A DNA stretch of 8,150 nucleotides from an uncultured Angelakisella sp. (GTDB lineage Bacteria > Bacillota > Clostridia > Oscillospirales > Ruminococcaceae): positions 1 through 8,150 of the forward strand of contig CAKSYU010000056.1 in assembly GCA_934524965.1 (NCBI GenBank), given 5' to 3'. Numbering within the stretch: the stretch's first letter is position 1; each line of letters begins with the position of its first letter. Below are positions 1-7,180 of this stretch, in pieces. A program made the position numbers and the translations under genes. Under the pieces are notes generated by a model. That model did not search any database and was not told the DNA's origin. It saw nothing but the letters and a program-made list of their open reading frames with translations.

Positions 1-277
1 AGGGCCCAAATGCCCCGCAGCCGGCGGCATTCACCAGCAGCGCCACCGTTGGCTGCTCCCGCTGCAAAAGCGCTTCGTATTCCCGCAGGGCGCTTTCTTC
101 CCCCAAATCCAGCACCACCGGACGCAGGGTATTGCGGCAGCCGGCACGCAGCTCGTCCAGCCGTTCCCGGCGGCGGGCGATGACCCAGATCTCATCGTAG
201 GCATATTCTTTATCGATGGCGTACACCAGCTCCCGCCCGATACCGGCGGAGGCGCCGGTGATAACAGCAATTTTCAT
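1..277 (-). CDS. Short-chain dehydrogenase/reductase, N-terminal 92 residues (runs off the window)
   Basis: This is the N-terminal Rossmann half of a classical SDR oxidoreductase, a cytosolic NAD(P)H-dependent enzyme; the substrate is unknown. Visible directly are the dinucleotide-binding motif TGASAGIG at residues 7-14, the stretch WVIARRRERL at 31-40 (the basic residues after the second beta strand usually favour NADP(H) in this family), an acidic VLDLGEE near 55-61 that would contact adenine, and NAAG at 83-86, the structural motif after beta 4. The catalytic Ser-Tyr-Lys lies beyond the window edge, so activity cannot be judged. The ATG at 277 is preceded by a GGAG about 11 bases upstream and by a strong promoter. 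It lies downstream of the kinase-like gene on the same strand but is separated from it by a terminator, so it is probably its own transcription unit. Confidence 0.9.
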   Translation of the reverse strand, partial: MKIAVITGASAGIGRELVYAIDKEYAYDEIWVIARRRERLDELRAGCRNTLRPVVLDLGEESALREYEALLQREQPTVALLVNAAGCGAFGP

Positions 278-314
278 ATGATCGGTCACTCCGTTTCCTG
301 TGTGATACAAATAG

Positions 315-343
315 ATACTACCAGCGAAGGGCGGGGAAGTCAA
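315..343 (-). promoter_or_regulatory. Promoter of the SDR gene
   Basis: Reading the minus strand, TTGACT (343-338) and TAGTAT (320-315) are separated by exactly 17 bases, and a TGG directly before the -10 gives an extended -10. The predicted start near 308 gives a leader of about 30 bases. The -35 follows immediately on the T-tract of the upstream terminator, so the two genes are insulated but tightly packed. Confidence 0.7.
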
Positions 344-371
344 TAAAAAGGAGCCGTCCGCGGGCGGCTCC
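344..371 (-). terminator. Intrinsic terminator of the histidine-kinase-like gene
   Basis: On the minus strand, GGAGCCG and CGGCTCC arms enclose a short GC-rich loop and are followed directly by TTTTTATT. It begins about 10 bases after the stop codon of the kinase-like gene. Confidence 0.85.
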
Positions 372-381
372 ACTTGGTAAT

Positions 382-1185
382 TCAGTTTTCAGGGTAAGGC
401 CATGGCGGCGTAAGATAATCGCACAGCACGGTGTAAATGGGGGAGTAGAGATCATCGAGGTAGCGCGGTGCTGGGTGGCGCAGGGCGACCTCGGCGCCCT
501 TATACAGCGGCAGCGAACAGATGGCGGTGGTACCGTTTTCGCCGCTGACCAGCCGCAGGGAGCCGCCATGGGCTTCCAGCACCCGCCGTGCCAGCGGCAG
601 ACCCAGCCCGGGGGACTGGTAGGGCAGTCCGTCACGGTCGCGGGATTCATAGGGAGTAAATACCGCTTCCATCTGCTCCGGCGGGATCCCCCGTCCCTCA
701 TCGGTCACGGTGATGATGGCGAAGCTGCCGGCGGTGCTGCCCCGCACGGTGACGGGCGCCGCGGCATCGCCCGCAGCCAGCCCGTTGCAGATGAGGTGCA
801 GAACGGCACGCATCAGCATTTCGGCATCGCCCCGCAGCAGATCGCCCTCCTCCGGCAGCTCGTAGCGCAGGGTATGCCCGTTCGCTCCCAGCAGCAGCCG
901 TGCCGCCTCCAGCCCGCGCTCCAGCTCCTGCCACAGCGGGAACACCTCGGCGGCGGTCTCGGTCAGCTCGTAGTCTTCGGCGGCGGCAAGGCTATCCGCC
1001 AACCGCAGCAGGCGGTAGCTATCCCGCAGCAGGGCTTCCAGCTCCTGCCGCAGAAAGGGCGTCAGCATTTCCTCGCGGGCGGCAATGGCGCGGATTCGGC
1101 TGAACAGATCGGAAAGCGGCAGACGCATAGCGGCGGAAAGCGCCAGCGCGCTGTGCGGGGCAAGCTCCAGCTGCTCCTTTTCCAT
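382..1185 (-). CDS. Soluble HATPase-type histidine-kinase-like protein without an obvious phosphoacceptor histidine
   Basis: The 267-residue protein has the ATP-binding core of a sensor histidine kinase: N box HLICNGLAAG (130-139, Asn134), G1 box DEGRGIP (162-168), F box VFTPYE (175-180) and G2 box GLGLPLAR (193-200). The N-terminal helical part (about 12-70) resembles a HisKA dimerisation domain. In the segment matching the usual HELRTPL the sequence reads AAMRLPL (18-24), so Ala stands where the phosphorylated His should be. There is no membrane segment, signal peptide or separate sensor domain. A tail of about 38 residues (230-267) follows the HATPase domain. The start is well supported: AAAGGAGG (1200-1193) lies 7 bases before the ATG. 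No response-regulator gene is visible nearby. It could be a kinase that uses another residue, or an ATP-dependent scaffold. The domain call is firm; the role is unknown. Confidence 0.85.
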   Translation of the reverse strand: MEKEQLELAPHSALALSAAMRLPLSDLFSRIRAIAAREEMLTPFLRQELEALLRDSYRLLRLADSLAAAEDYELTETAAEVFPLWQELERGLEAARLLLGANGHTLRYELPEEGDLLRGDAEMLMRAVLHLICNGLAAGDAAAPVTVRGSTAGSFAIITVTDEGRGIPPEQMEAVFTPYESRDRDGLPYQSPGLGLPLARRVLEAHGGSLRLVSGENGTTAICSLPLYKGAEVALRHPAPRYLDDLYSPIYTVLCDYLTPPWPYPEN

Positions 1186-1221
1186 GCGTCCGCCTCCTTT
1201 TCGACATAATTCGACAAAACC

Positions 1222-1250
1222 ATCTTACCACAAATATGACCTAATGTCAC
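1222..1250 (-). promoter_or_regulatory. Promoter of the histidine-kinase-like gene
   Basis: On the minus strand GTGACA (1250-1245) and TAAGAT (1227-1222) are 17 bases apart, with TGG just before the -10 as an extended element. A direct repeat of TGTCGA at a 10-base period (1216-1211 and 1206-1201) lies between the -10 and the ribosome site. The leader would be about 30 bases. Confidence 0.6.
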
Positions 1251-1321
1251 CACTTATTTACAGAGAACGGGAACATCTCTGCTATTATTTCCGCTTCTTT
1301 GGCGTCAAACCTAAATATCCG

Positions 1322-1350
1322 TTGCCAAAACGGGTATAATTTGTTATACT
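1322..1350 (+). promoter_or_regulatory. Upstream promoter of gapA (P1)
   Basis: TTGCCA (1322-1327) and TATACT (1345-1350) are 17 bases apart, each one base from consensus, and TGT just before the -10 gives an extended -10. It lies about 100 bases before the gapA start. Confidence 0.7.
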
Positions 1351-1366
1351 TCCATGGGAAAAACTA

Positions 1367-1395
1367 TTGCAGTTTATAAAAGAATGTTATAAAAT
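1367..1395 (+). promoter_or_regulatory. Second candidate promoter of gapA (P2)
   Basis: TTGCAG (1367-1372) is 17 bases from TAAAAT (1390-1395). An alternative register uses TATAAA (1388-1393) with an extended TGT but only a 15-base spacer. The octamer TTATAAAA occurs twice, 13 bases apart (1374-1381 and 1387-1394). A tandem promoter would suit a strongly expressed glycolytic gene. Weaker than P1. Confidence 0.45.
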
Positions 1396-1426
1396 AGACA
1401 ATGTAAGCAATGTTCCCTTAAAATAA

Positions 1427-2467
<1,041 letters not shown>

Positions 2468-2489
2468 TTCCATTATAGCAAAAAATAGC

Positions 2490-2519
2490 AAAAGCGGCTC
2501 CCTGCGGGGAGCCGCTTTT
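2490..2519 (+). terminator. Terminator of gapA (usable from both sides)
   Basis: A perfect 13-base stem, AAAAGCGGCTCCC (2490-2502) with GGGAGCCGCTTTT (2507-2519), has a TGCG loop and starts 22 bases after the gapA stop. T and A flanks on the two arms make it bidirectional, useful between convergent genes. Confidence 0.92.
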
Positions 2520-2547
2520 ATGTTTAGAACCTGTCTAAATTTGTAAA

Positions 2548-2578
2548 AATAATCCGGTCGAGCAAAGTGCCCGACCGG
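2548..2578 (-). terminator. Terminator of the amino-acid permease gene
   Basis: CCGGTCG (2554-2560) pairs with CGACCGG (2572-2578). The stem extends by two GC pairs across one A/C mismatch to an AAAGT loop. On the minus strand it is followed by ATTATTTTTAC. It lies 11 bases beyond the permease stop codon. Confidence 0.8.
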
Positions 2579-2589
2579 TGTGGATTGTT

Positions 2590-3966
2590 TTATTTGGTTT
2601 CGGTTTGGGGCTGACTCTTGCCCTTCGCCAGCCGCACCGCCGCGCCGGCGGCGATGACCACCGCAAAGAAGCCAAGATAGTACAGCGCCTGCACTCCGTA
2701 GGCGGCAAAGGCACAGTACACCATAAAGCAGCAGCCCGCAATGGCAATGACCGGCAGGAGGTAGCGCATGAGGGGCTTGCTGCCGCGGGCATTTGCCATG
2801 ACCGAAATGAACATGGGGATATATGCCGCGTACAGCGTGATAATCGGCAGCTCGTCAGGCTCCCAGTTGAAGAAGGCGGGTCCCATGCCGTGAATAAAGA
2901 AGAAGTGCCAGTAGGCGTACCACAGCAGCGCGATGAAAATACCGAACCACGCGGAATGGATCGCCATGTTGGTTCTTTTATCCACCTTGGCGAAGAACCG
3001 CGGGGCGATGCCCTCGCCGCGGACGCCCAGTGAGTAGGCACCGCGGGCACAGCCCATCATCAAGCCGTTGGTGGTGCCCAGACAGCTGATGACAATGAAT
3101 ATAAATACGATGGTGCCTGCCGCCGGACCGAACAGATTGCCGAAAGCCTTTTCCGGCAGCATATCGCCCGCGGCGATCATCTCGGCGGTGGTCATGGTGC
3201 CGCAAAGCCCCACAAAGTACGCCATGTAGATGACGACTACGATCAAGGCGCCGAGCGAAAGTGCCAGCGGCAGGTTTTTCTTTGCGTCGTGCAGCTCGCT
3301 GTTGATGGAGGTTGCGATGATCCAGCCCTCGTAGGCAAAGGCAAACGCCACGATAGCGCCCATCAATCCGCTGCCCTGCGAGGCGATCTCCCGACCGGCG
3401 CCGCCGAAAGCCTCCAGCGTCAGCCCGCTGCGCAGCCCCACAATGGTGCCGACAATCGCCATCAGCAGCAGGGGGACCAGCTTGATGACTGTTGCCGAGA
3501 CCTGCAATTTGCCCGCCAGCCGGGGCGCGTAGGCATTGATAAGCCCATCTGCCAGCAGGATACCAAAGCCGACCCAGAAGTGCGTCATGCCCGCCACAGG
3601 GAACCCGAACAGCACCCCAAGGTACTGCGCCGTGATCCAGCCCAGCGTGCTGGTAATGGTGGGGTAGTAGATGAGTGTCATAAACCATGCCACATAGTAG
3701 GCGTAGCCCCGTCCCAGCGCAGCCTCGGCGTAATCCACCACGCCGTTTACCTTTTCATGGCGGGCGGCAAGGTTGGCGAATACAAAGGAGCAGACCAGCA
3801 TGATCGCCCCGACGATGCCGACGGTGAGCAGGCTGCGCCCCATATCGCCGTTGTTGTTTGCCAGTACCTTGGTCGCCTTAAAAAAGATCCCGCTGCCGAT
3901 GACAATGCCGACCACCATCGAAATGGCGGTGAACAGCCCGTAGCGCTTCTGCATACCGTTTTCCAC
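2590..3966 (-). CDS. APC-family amino-acid permease (SteT/LAT-like exchanger)
   Basis: A 458-residue, roughly twelve-helix inner-membrane transporter of the amino acid-polyamine-organocation superfamily. The first helix carries the broken-helix motif IGSGIF (23-28), which binds the substrate alpha-amino and carboxyl groups in this fold. Helix 6 has FAYEGWIIATS (210-220) followed by the loop NSELHDAKKNLP (222-233), the form typical of the LAT/SteT branch (FAYxGW, then an acidic and KNLP segment). It therefore most likely exchanges or imports neutral amino acids; the exact substrate is not readable. The C-terminal tail is short and polar. I prefer the GTG at 3966: AGAGGG lies 8 bases before it, while the next ATG four codons later is too far away. 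It is monocistronic with its own promoter and terminator, convergent with gapA. Confidence 0.9.
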   Translation of the reverse strand: MENGMQKRYGLFTAISMVVGIVIGSGIFFKATKVLANNNGDMGRSLLTVGIVGAIMLVCSFVFANLAARHEKVNGVVDYAEAALGRGYAYYVAWFMTLIYYPTITSTLGWITAQYLGVLFGFPVAGMTHFWVGFGILLADGLINAYAPRLAGKLQVSATVIKLVPLLLMAIVGTIVGLRSGLTLEAFGGAGREIASQGSGLMGAIVAFAFAYEGWIIATSINSELHDAKKNLPLALSLGALIVVVIYMAYFVGLCGTMTTAEMIAAGDMLPEKAFGNLFGPAAGTIVFIFIVISCLGTTNGLMMGCARGAYSLGVRGEGIAPRFFAKVDKRTNMAIHSAWFGIFIALLWYAYWHFFFIHGMGPAFFNWEPDELPIITLYAAYIPMFISVMANARGSKPLMRYLLPVIAIAGCCFMVYCAFAAYGVQALYYLGFFAVVIAAGAAVRLAKGKSQPQTETK

Positions 3967-4026
3967 AGGTCAAACCCTCTTTCTCTTTTTCAGCACAAAA
4001 TAACGGCTCTCCTACCGTATTTTACT

Positions 4027-4055
4027 ATTGTATGTGCCGACGGGGGAAATGTCAA
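4027..4055 (-). promoter_or_regulatory. Promoter of the amino-acid permease gene
   Basis: On the minus strand a consensus TTGACA (4055-4050) and TACAAT (4032-4027) are exactly 17 bases apart. The predicted start near 4020 leaves a leader of about 50 bases holding a small ACGG/CCGT hairpin. No binding site for a known regulator is evident. Confidence 0.85.
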
Positions 4056-4203
4056 TGCGCTTTTCCGCAGGGCTGCATTATGAACAGAGGAACGATGCGC
4101 GCAGTTTGCGGGGAGTGAACAGATCCTGCAAGATATGACCGCGAATAGAGGAAGATTTTGCTTCGCTTATGGAAACGCTGAAACTCATAATAAACTTTCC
4201 TGC
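4056..4203. other. Intergenic stretch without recognisable gene
   Basis: Between the permease promoter and the cupin terminator I see no open frame with a ribosome site, no RNA-gene signature and no clear repeat. Short ORFs here lack start signals. Confidence 0.5.
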
Positions 4204-4241
4204 AAAAACAAAACGGCAGATGTCGGAAGTGACATCTGCCG
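4204..4241 (-). terminator. Terminator of the cupin gene
   Basis: An 11-base perfect stem, CGGCAGATGTC (4214-4224) with GACATCTGCCG (4231-4241), and a 6-base loop, is followed on the minus strand by TTTTGTTTTTG. It lies about 27 bases after the cupin stop codon. Confidence 0.92.
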
Positions 4242-4267
4242 CAGGGGGTACGGAAAGGGTAAGTGCC

Positions 4268-4597
4268 TTAGAAAATGACGGTCAGCAGCATCTTGAAGCG
4301 ATCCTCGCCATAGACCGCGTGGGGGATACCGGCGGGCATGATAATGCTTTCGCCCTCATGCAGAATGTGCGGAACGCCATTGACCGTAAAACGGCCGGTG
4401 CCCTCCAGCACCTGCACCATGGCGTCGCCGCCGGAGGCGTGGGTGCTGATCTCCTCGCCTTTTTCAAAGGAGAAAAGCGTCAGACTTACCGCGTTATTCT
4501 GCGCCAGCGTCTTGCTGACCACCTGACCGTCCTGATAGCTGATCTGCGTTGCTAGGGACATCACTTCGTTTTTAGAGATATTTTTCATACCGCTCAT
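4268..4597 (-). CDS. Small single-domain cupin protein
   Basis: A 109-residue cytosolic protein with one conserved cupin barrel. Cupin motif 1 is recognisable as STHASGGDAMVQVLEGTGRF (51-70) and motif 2 as GESIIMPAGIPHAVYG (82-97). Of the four usual metal ligands only His53 and His93 are present: the second His of HxH is Ser55 and the motif-1 Glu is missing. The protein may therefore bind metal weakly or act as a ligand-binding rather than enzymatic cupin. AAGGAG (4611-4606) lies 8 bases before the ATG. It is monocistronic with its own promoter and terminator. Small cupins of this kind often handle sugars or small oxidised metabolites, but nothing here fixes the substrate. Confidence 0.88.
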   Translation of the reverse strand: MSGMKNISKNEVMSLATQISYQDGQVVSKTLAQNNAVSLTLFSFEKGEEISTHASGGDAMVQVLEGTGRFTVNGVPHILHEGESIIMPAGIPHAVYGEDRFKMLLTVIF

Positions 4598-4627
4598 AGG
4601 GCACGCTCCTTTATGGTTGATGCCTAT

Positions 4628-4656
4628 ATTATAGGTCTTTTCCCGCCGTTATGCAA
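4628..4656 (-). promoter_or_regulatory. Promoter of the cupin gene, with a palindrome over the -10
   Basis: On the minus strand TTGCAT (4656-4651) and a perfect TATAAT (4633-4628) are 17 bases apart. The -10 lies inside a perfect inverted repeat, CCTATA-T-TATAGG (4623-4635), which could be a repressor operator. The leader is about 25 bases. Confidence 0.8.
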
Positions 4657-4742
4657 CCGTTTGCGGGCTTGCCAAACAAATAGGACGGCAAGCTGCGAGA
4701 GAGAAAACCGGTGAAACGGGGACAACGCGACATAGCGGCATC

Positions 4743-4771
4743 TTGACAGAAGAATGAGGATCTGCTACCAT
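4743..4771 (+). promoter_or_regulatory. Promoter upstream of the methyltransferase gene
   Basis: A consensus TTGACA (4743-4748) is 17 bases from TACCAT (4766-4771), with TGC forming an extended -10. The predicted start near 4778 leaves about 170 bases of leader before the methyltransferase, far longer than the other leaders here, and this leader holds two strong foldback sequences. Confidence 0.6.
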
Positions 4772-4868
4772 ATGACCGAATGATTTGCGGGGCATAAGGC
4801 GGTATCGCTTTTGGCTGCCGCTGTATGGTGCGCACCCGCAGGAGACAAATTAAATCTAAATCAGCAGA

Positions 4869-4890
4869 GAAGCCGCGTTTTCGCGGCTTT
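4869..4890 (+). promoter_or_regulatory. Leader hairpin, weak terminator or attenuator candidate
   Basis: AAGCCGCG (4870-4877) and CGCGGCTT (4882-4889) form an 8-base stem with a TTTT loop, followed by TCTATAAG. The T-tract is short, so termination would be inefficient. Its position inside the leader, about 60 bases before the start codon, allows a regulatory role. Confidence 0.45.
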
Positions 4891-4900
4891 CTATAAGACT

Positions 4901-4924
4901 TGTGGTTAGCCTTGGCTAACCACA
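4901..4924 (+). promoter_or_regulatory. 24-base palindrome before the methyltransferase ribosome site
   Basis: TGTGGTTAGCC (4901-4911) and GGCTAACCACA (4914-4924) are perfect inverted repeats separated by TT. The repeat ends 13 bases before the AGGAGG. It could be a protein operator acting as a roadblock or an RNA hairpin. The symmetry is certain; its role is inferred. Confidence 0.6.
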
Positions 4925-4950
4925 GACATGTAAAATCAGGAGGAATGAAA

Positions 4951-5727
4951 ATGGAGCGAAAAGAAGCCATTCGCGAAGCCTACCGGCTGACGGGCGGCAG
5001 CAGTTTTTACGATGGCATGATCACCTGCACCACGCGGAGCGGGAAAGCGGTATGCCGCCTGGTGTGGGATATGGATAAGGCGGAATGTGACGTTTATCTG
5101 GAAAAGGCACTGTCCGGCATTCCGGAGCATTTTTCCGGCAGGCTGCTGGAGGTACCGGTGGGAACGGGCATTCTGACCATGCCGGTTTACCAGACCATGC
5201 CGGATGCGGACATCACCTGTCTGGACTACTCGGCGGATATGATGGGACAGGCGCAGGAAAAGGCGAACCATCTGAACCTGAAAAATGTAACCTTTCAGCA
5301 GGGAGATGTGGGAAAACTCCCCTATGCGGACGGCACATTTGATATCGTCCTGTCGCTCAACGGGTTCCATGCTTTTCCGGACAAGGAGGCTGCCTACGGG
5401 GAGGTTCTGCGGGTGCTGAAGCCCGGCGGGGTTTTCTGCGGCTGCTTCTATGTAAAGGGAGAGCACAAGCAAACCGACTGGTTTATCCGGCATGTTTACG
5501 AAAAGAAGGGCTTTTTTACGCCGCCCTATGAAACGGTCTCCAGTCTGGAAGCACGGCTGACGGGAATGTATGCAGATGTGGATATGGGTAATCTGAAGAG
5601 CATCGCCTGGTTTTGCTGCCGCAAAGCGAGTAGGGTGCCCGGTTCGGATAAAGGAGTATCAACATGGAGATCAAACAATTTGGCGACCACAACGGCAAGA
5701 AGATCATGCTGCTGCACGGGAACCTGA
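4951..5727 (+). CDS. Class I SAM-dependent methyltransferase (UbiE-like fold), probably frameshifted at the 3' end
   Basis: A cytosolic methyltransferase that would transfer the methyl group of S-adenosylmethionine to an unknown small molecule. Motif I is LEVPVGTG (66-73; Pro replaces the usual Gly at the second position, a variant seen in some clostridial relatives). An acidic CLDYSADMM (90-98) would bind the ribose. GDVGKLPYADGTFDIVLSLNGFH (118-140) covers motifs II and III, and LRVLKPGG (153-160) is the classic post-motif segment. The start at 4951 has AGGAGG 7 bases upstream. The frame runs to 5727, giving 258 residues and 64 bases of overlap with the next gene, but the family core ends near IAWFCCRK (218-225) and the last 33 or so residues look like random sequence. 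One extra A in the AAA at 5623-5625 would bring the TAG at 5631 into frame, just before the next ribosome site. The substrate is unknown. Confidence 0.88.
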   Translation: MERKEAIREAYRLTGGSSFYDGMITCTTRSGKAVCRLVWDMDKAECDVYLEKALSGIPEHFSGRLLEVPVGTGILTMPVYQTMPDADITCLDYSADMMGQAQEKANHLNLKNVTFQQGDVGKLPYADGTFDIVLSLNGFHAFPDKEAAYGEVLRVLKPGGVFCGCFYVKGEHKQTDWFIRHVYEKKGFFTPPYETVSSLEARLTGMYADVDMGNLKSIAWFCCRKASRVPGSDKGVSTWRSNNLATTTARRSCCCTGT

Positions 5728-6410
5728 TGTGCTGGCGGCAGTTTGAAGATGTGATCCCGCTATTGGAAAAAACATACTGCGTGTACGCTGTCAGCTTTGA
5801 TGGCTTTGACGGAACGGGCGAGACCACCTACACCACGGCACAGGAGCAGGCAGACAAGCTGGAAGCCTATATCATGGAAAACTGCGGCGGACAGCTGGAT
5901 ATCCTGTTTGCCGAGTCCCTTGGCTGCGGACCAGCGATCCTCCTGAAGGTGTCCCCGCGCATCAGAATTGACCGCATGATCCTAAGCGGTCCGGAATATC
6001 TGGACTTTGGAATTCTGAATAAGCCGCTTTTGAAGATCATGCCGCAGAAGCAATACCGGACAGCCCGCGAAAAGTCCATGCCGGCATGGGCACTGCGGTT
6101 TATGGGGCAGACAGAGCAGGGAATGAATGCCATGCTGAGCCGGATCCCGGATCATGTATCGCTGGAATCGATCCGTGCCACATGGGAGGTGGGGCTGTAT
6201 CTCTACCGCATACCGCTGCCGCAGCAGCCAGATGCAAAAGTCGCCTGCTGGTACGGTGAGAAGGAAGGTCACATGAAAAAAGCGATCCGGAAGCTGCGGG
6301 AAGTATATCCCAAGCTGATGATCCGCTGCTTCCCGGACTTCGGGCATGGTGACATCATCAATCACCCGGCGTTGCTGGCATCGGAGTTGGAACATTTTTG
6401 CGAACTGTAA
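5664..6410 (+). CDS. Alpha/beta hydrolase
   Basis: A 248-residue cytosolic alpha/beta-hydrolase-fold protein without a signal peptide. LLHGN (16-20) is the oxyanion-hole HG motif. The nucleophile elbow is FAESLGCGPA (82-91), with Ser85 in A-E-S-L-G instead of the textbook G-x-S-x-G. FGHGDI (226-231) supplies the catalytic His228. The acid is probably one of the glutamates in WYGEKEGH (196-203), a position that is usually Asp. A short helical cap lies at about 115-185. The substrate is unknown; an esterase, lactonase or thioesterase-like role is possible. AAAGGAG (5650-5656) lies 7 bases before the ATG, inside the extended end of the methyltransferase frame. The two are almost certainly co-transcribed, suggesting successive steps on one small molecule. 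Confidence 0.87.
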   Translation: MEIKQFGDHNGKKIMLLHGNLMCWRQFEDVIPLLEKTYCVYAVSFDGFDGTGETTYTTAQEQADKLEAYIMENCGGQLDILFAESLGCGPAILLKVSPRIRIDRMILSGPEYLDFGILNKPLLKIMPQKQYRTAREKSMPAWALRFMGQTEQGMNAMLSRIPDHVSLESIRATWEVGLYLYRIPLPQQPDAKVACWYGEKEGHMKKAIRKLREVYPKLMIRCFPDFGHGDIINHPALLASELEHFCEL

Positions 6411-6472
6411 AAGCGAGTTACGATAAGCGGAAAAGGAAAACGGCATTATGAACTACAATAGGGGGGAAGAGA

Positions 6473-7180
6473 TTGAAAACAGAAGAGAATAAAAAGTTTA
6501 TCCGGTGGTGTATTCTCGGCGCTGTCGGAGGGATCTTGATGGCTGCCGGTGATTGGCTGCTCGGGTGTATTCCTCTGCAGGCGACAGATACGGGAATGTT
6601 CAACAGAGCCTATTATTTATCCGGCGCCTATGGATTGTGGAGACCTGTGCTTATTGTCGGGCTGGGGGCGATCGGCAGCTTTCTTTATTACTTTATGGTA
6701 AAAGCACTGAATACGGATATCGACGCAAAGTACAGAAAAACGAAGCTGATCCATTCCCTGTGCGGGATATTCACCGTTGCGGTAGCGCTGGCAATCCATA
6801 CTTGGTCGGCAACCCTGGCGTGGTTTACCGCCTATCTGGGCCCGCGGATCGGCTCGGAGGCGGCGATCACGGCGGTCACAGCCTATCAGGACGATCTGCT
6901 TATCGCCATTCTCCCGATGTATATTCCGATGGTATTGCTTATCGGGATCCATTTTGTGATGCTGCTTTCCGGCAAGACCCGCTATCCCAGGTGGATGCTC
7001 GCTTTTCATCCGGCCACATGGAACATTGTGCTGGTAGTCATTCCGGATATCGCACAGGCGATGCATGTCCCCGCAGCCACATGGATGTCCGTTATGAGCC
7101 AGAGCAGCACAAACAGCTCGATAATAATCTGGTGCATAGCGGCTGCGTTTTATGAGAAAAAGCGTGGACAAAGGGAATAG
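6473..7180 (+). CDS. Multi-pass integral membrane protein of unknown function
   Basis: A 235-residue hydrophobic protein with about six membrane segments (roughly 12-31, 56-77, 95-120, 143-166, 181-197 and 203-227), short polar ends and the basic tail EKKRGQRE. Distinctive features are GDWLLG (26-31) at the end of the first segment and conserved-looking HT, HF and HPATWN spots inside or next to helices. The overall look resembles the uncharacterised DUF6796-type membrane family, a low-certainty match made from memory. The start is TTG at 6473: an in-frame stop lies just upstream at 6449, GGGGGG (6461-6466) is 6 bases before the TTG, and the next ATG would cut into the first helix. It follows the hydrolase by 62 bases on the same strand without a clear promoter or terminator between, so it may be the third gene of the operon. 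Confidence 0.75.
   Translation: MKTEENKKFIRWCILGAVGGILMAAGDWLLGCIPLQATDTGMFNRAYYLSGAYGLWRPVLIVGLGAIGSFLYYFMVKALNTDIDAKYRKTKLIHSLCGIFTVAVALAIHTWSATLAWFTAYLGPRIGSEAAITAVTAYQDDLLIAILPMYIPMVLLIGIHFVMLLSGKTRYPRWMLAFHPATWNIVLVVIPDIAQAMHVPAATWMSVMSQSSTNSSIIIWCIAAAFYEKKRGQRE

Noticed and set aside
475..1209. A 244-codon plus-strand frame opposite the kinase-like gene
   Set aside because: Glutamine- and glycine-rich antisense shadow of a GC-rich gene; the minus-strand frame has clear HATPase motifs, promoter, ribosome site and terminator.
3289..4083. A 264-codon plus-strand frame opposite the permease
   Set aside because: Antisense shadow rich in Gln, His and Asp with no motif; the permease on the other strand is unmistakable.
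4825..4893. A 22-codon arginine-rich frame in the methyltransferase leader, possible leader peptide
   Set aside because: No ribosome site before the ATG and its end merely runs through the hairpin; too weak to call, though its place is suggestive.
4900..4950. TTG at 4900 as an earlier methyltransferase start
   Set aside because: It lies within the palindrome and has no ribosome site; AGGAGG is placed 7 bases before the ATG at 4951.
6448..6492. ATG at 6448 as start of a small gene before the membrane protein
   Set aside because: It gives 14 codons with no homology and no ribosome site; the TTG at 6473 has one.
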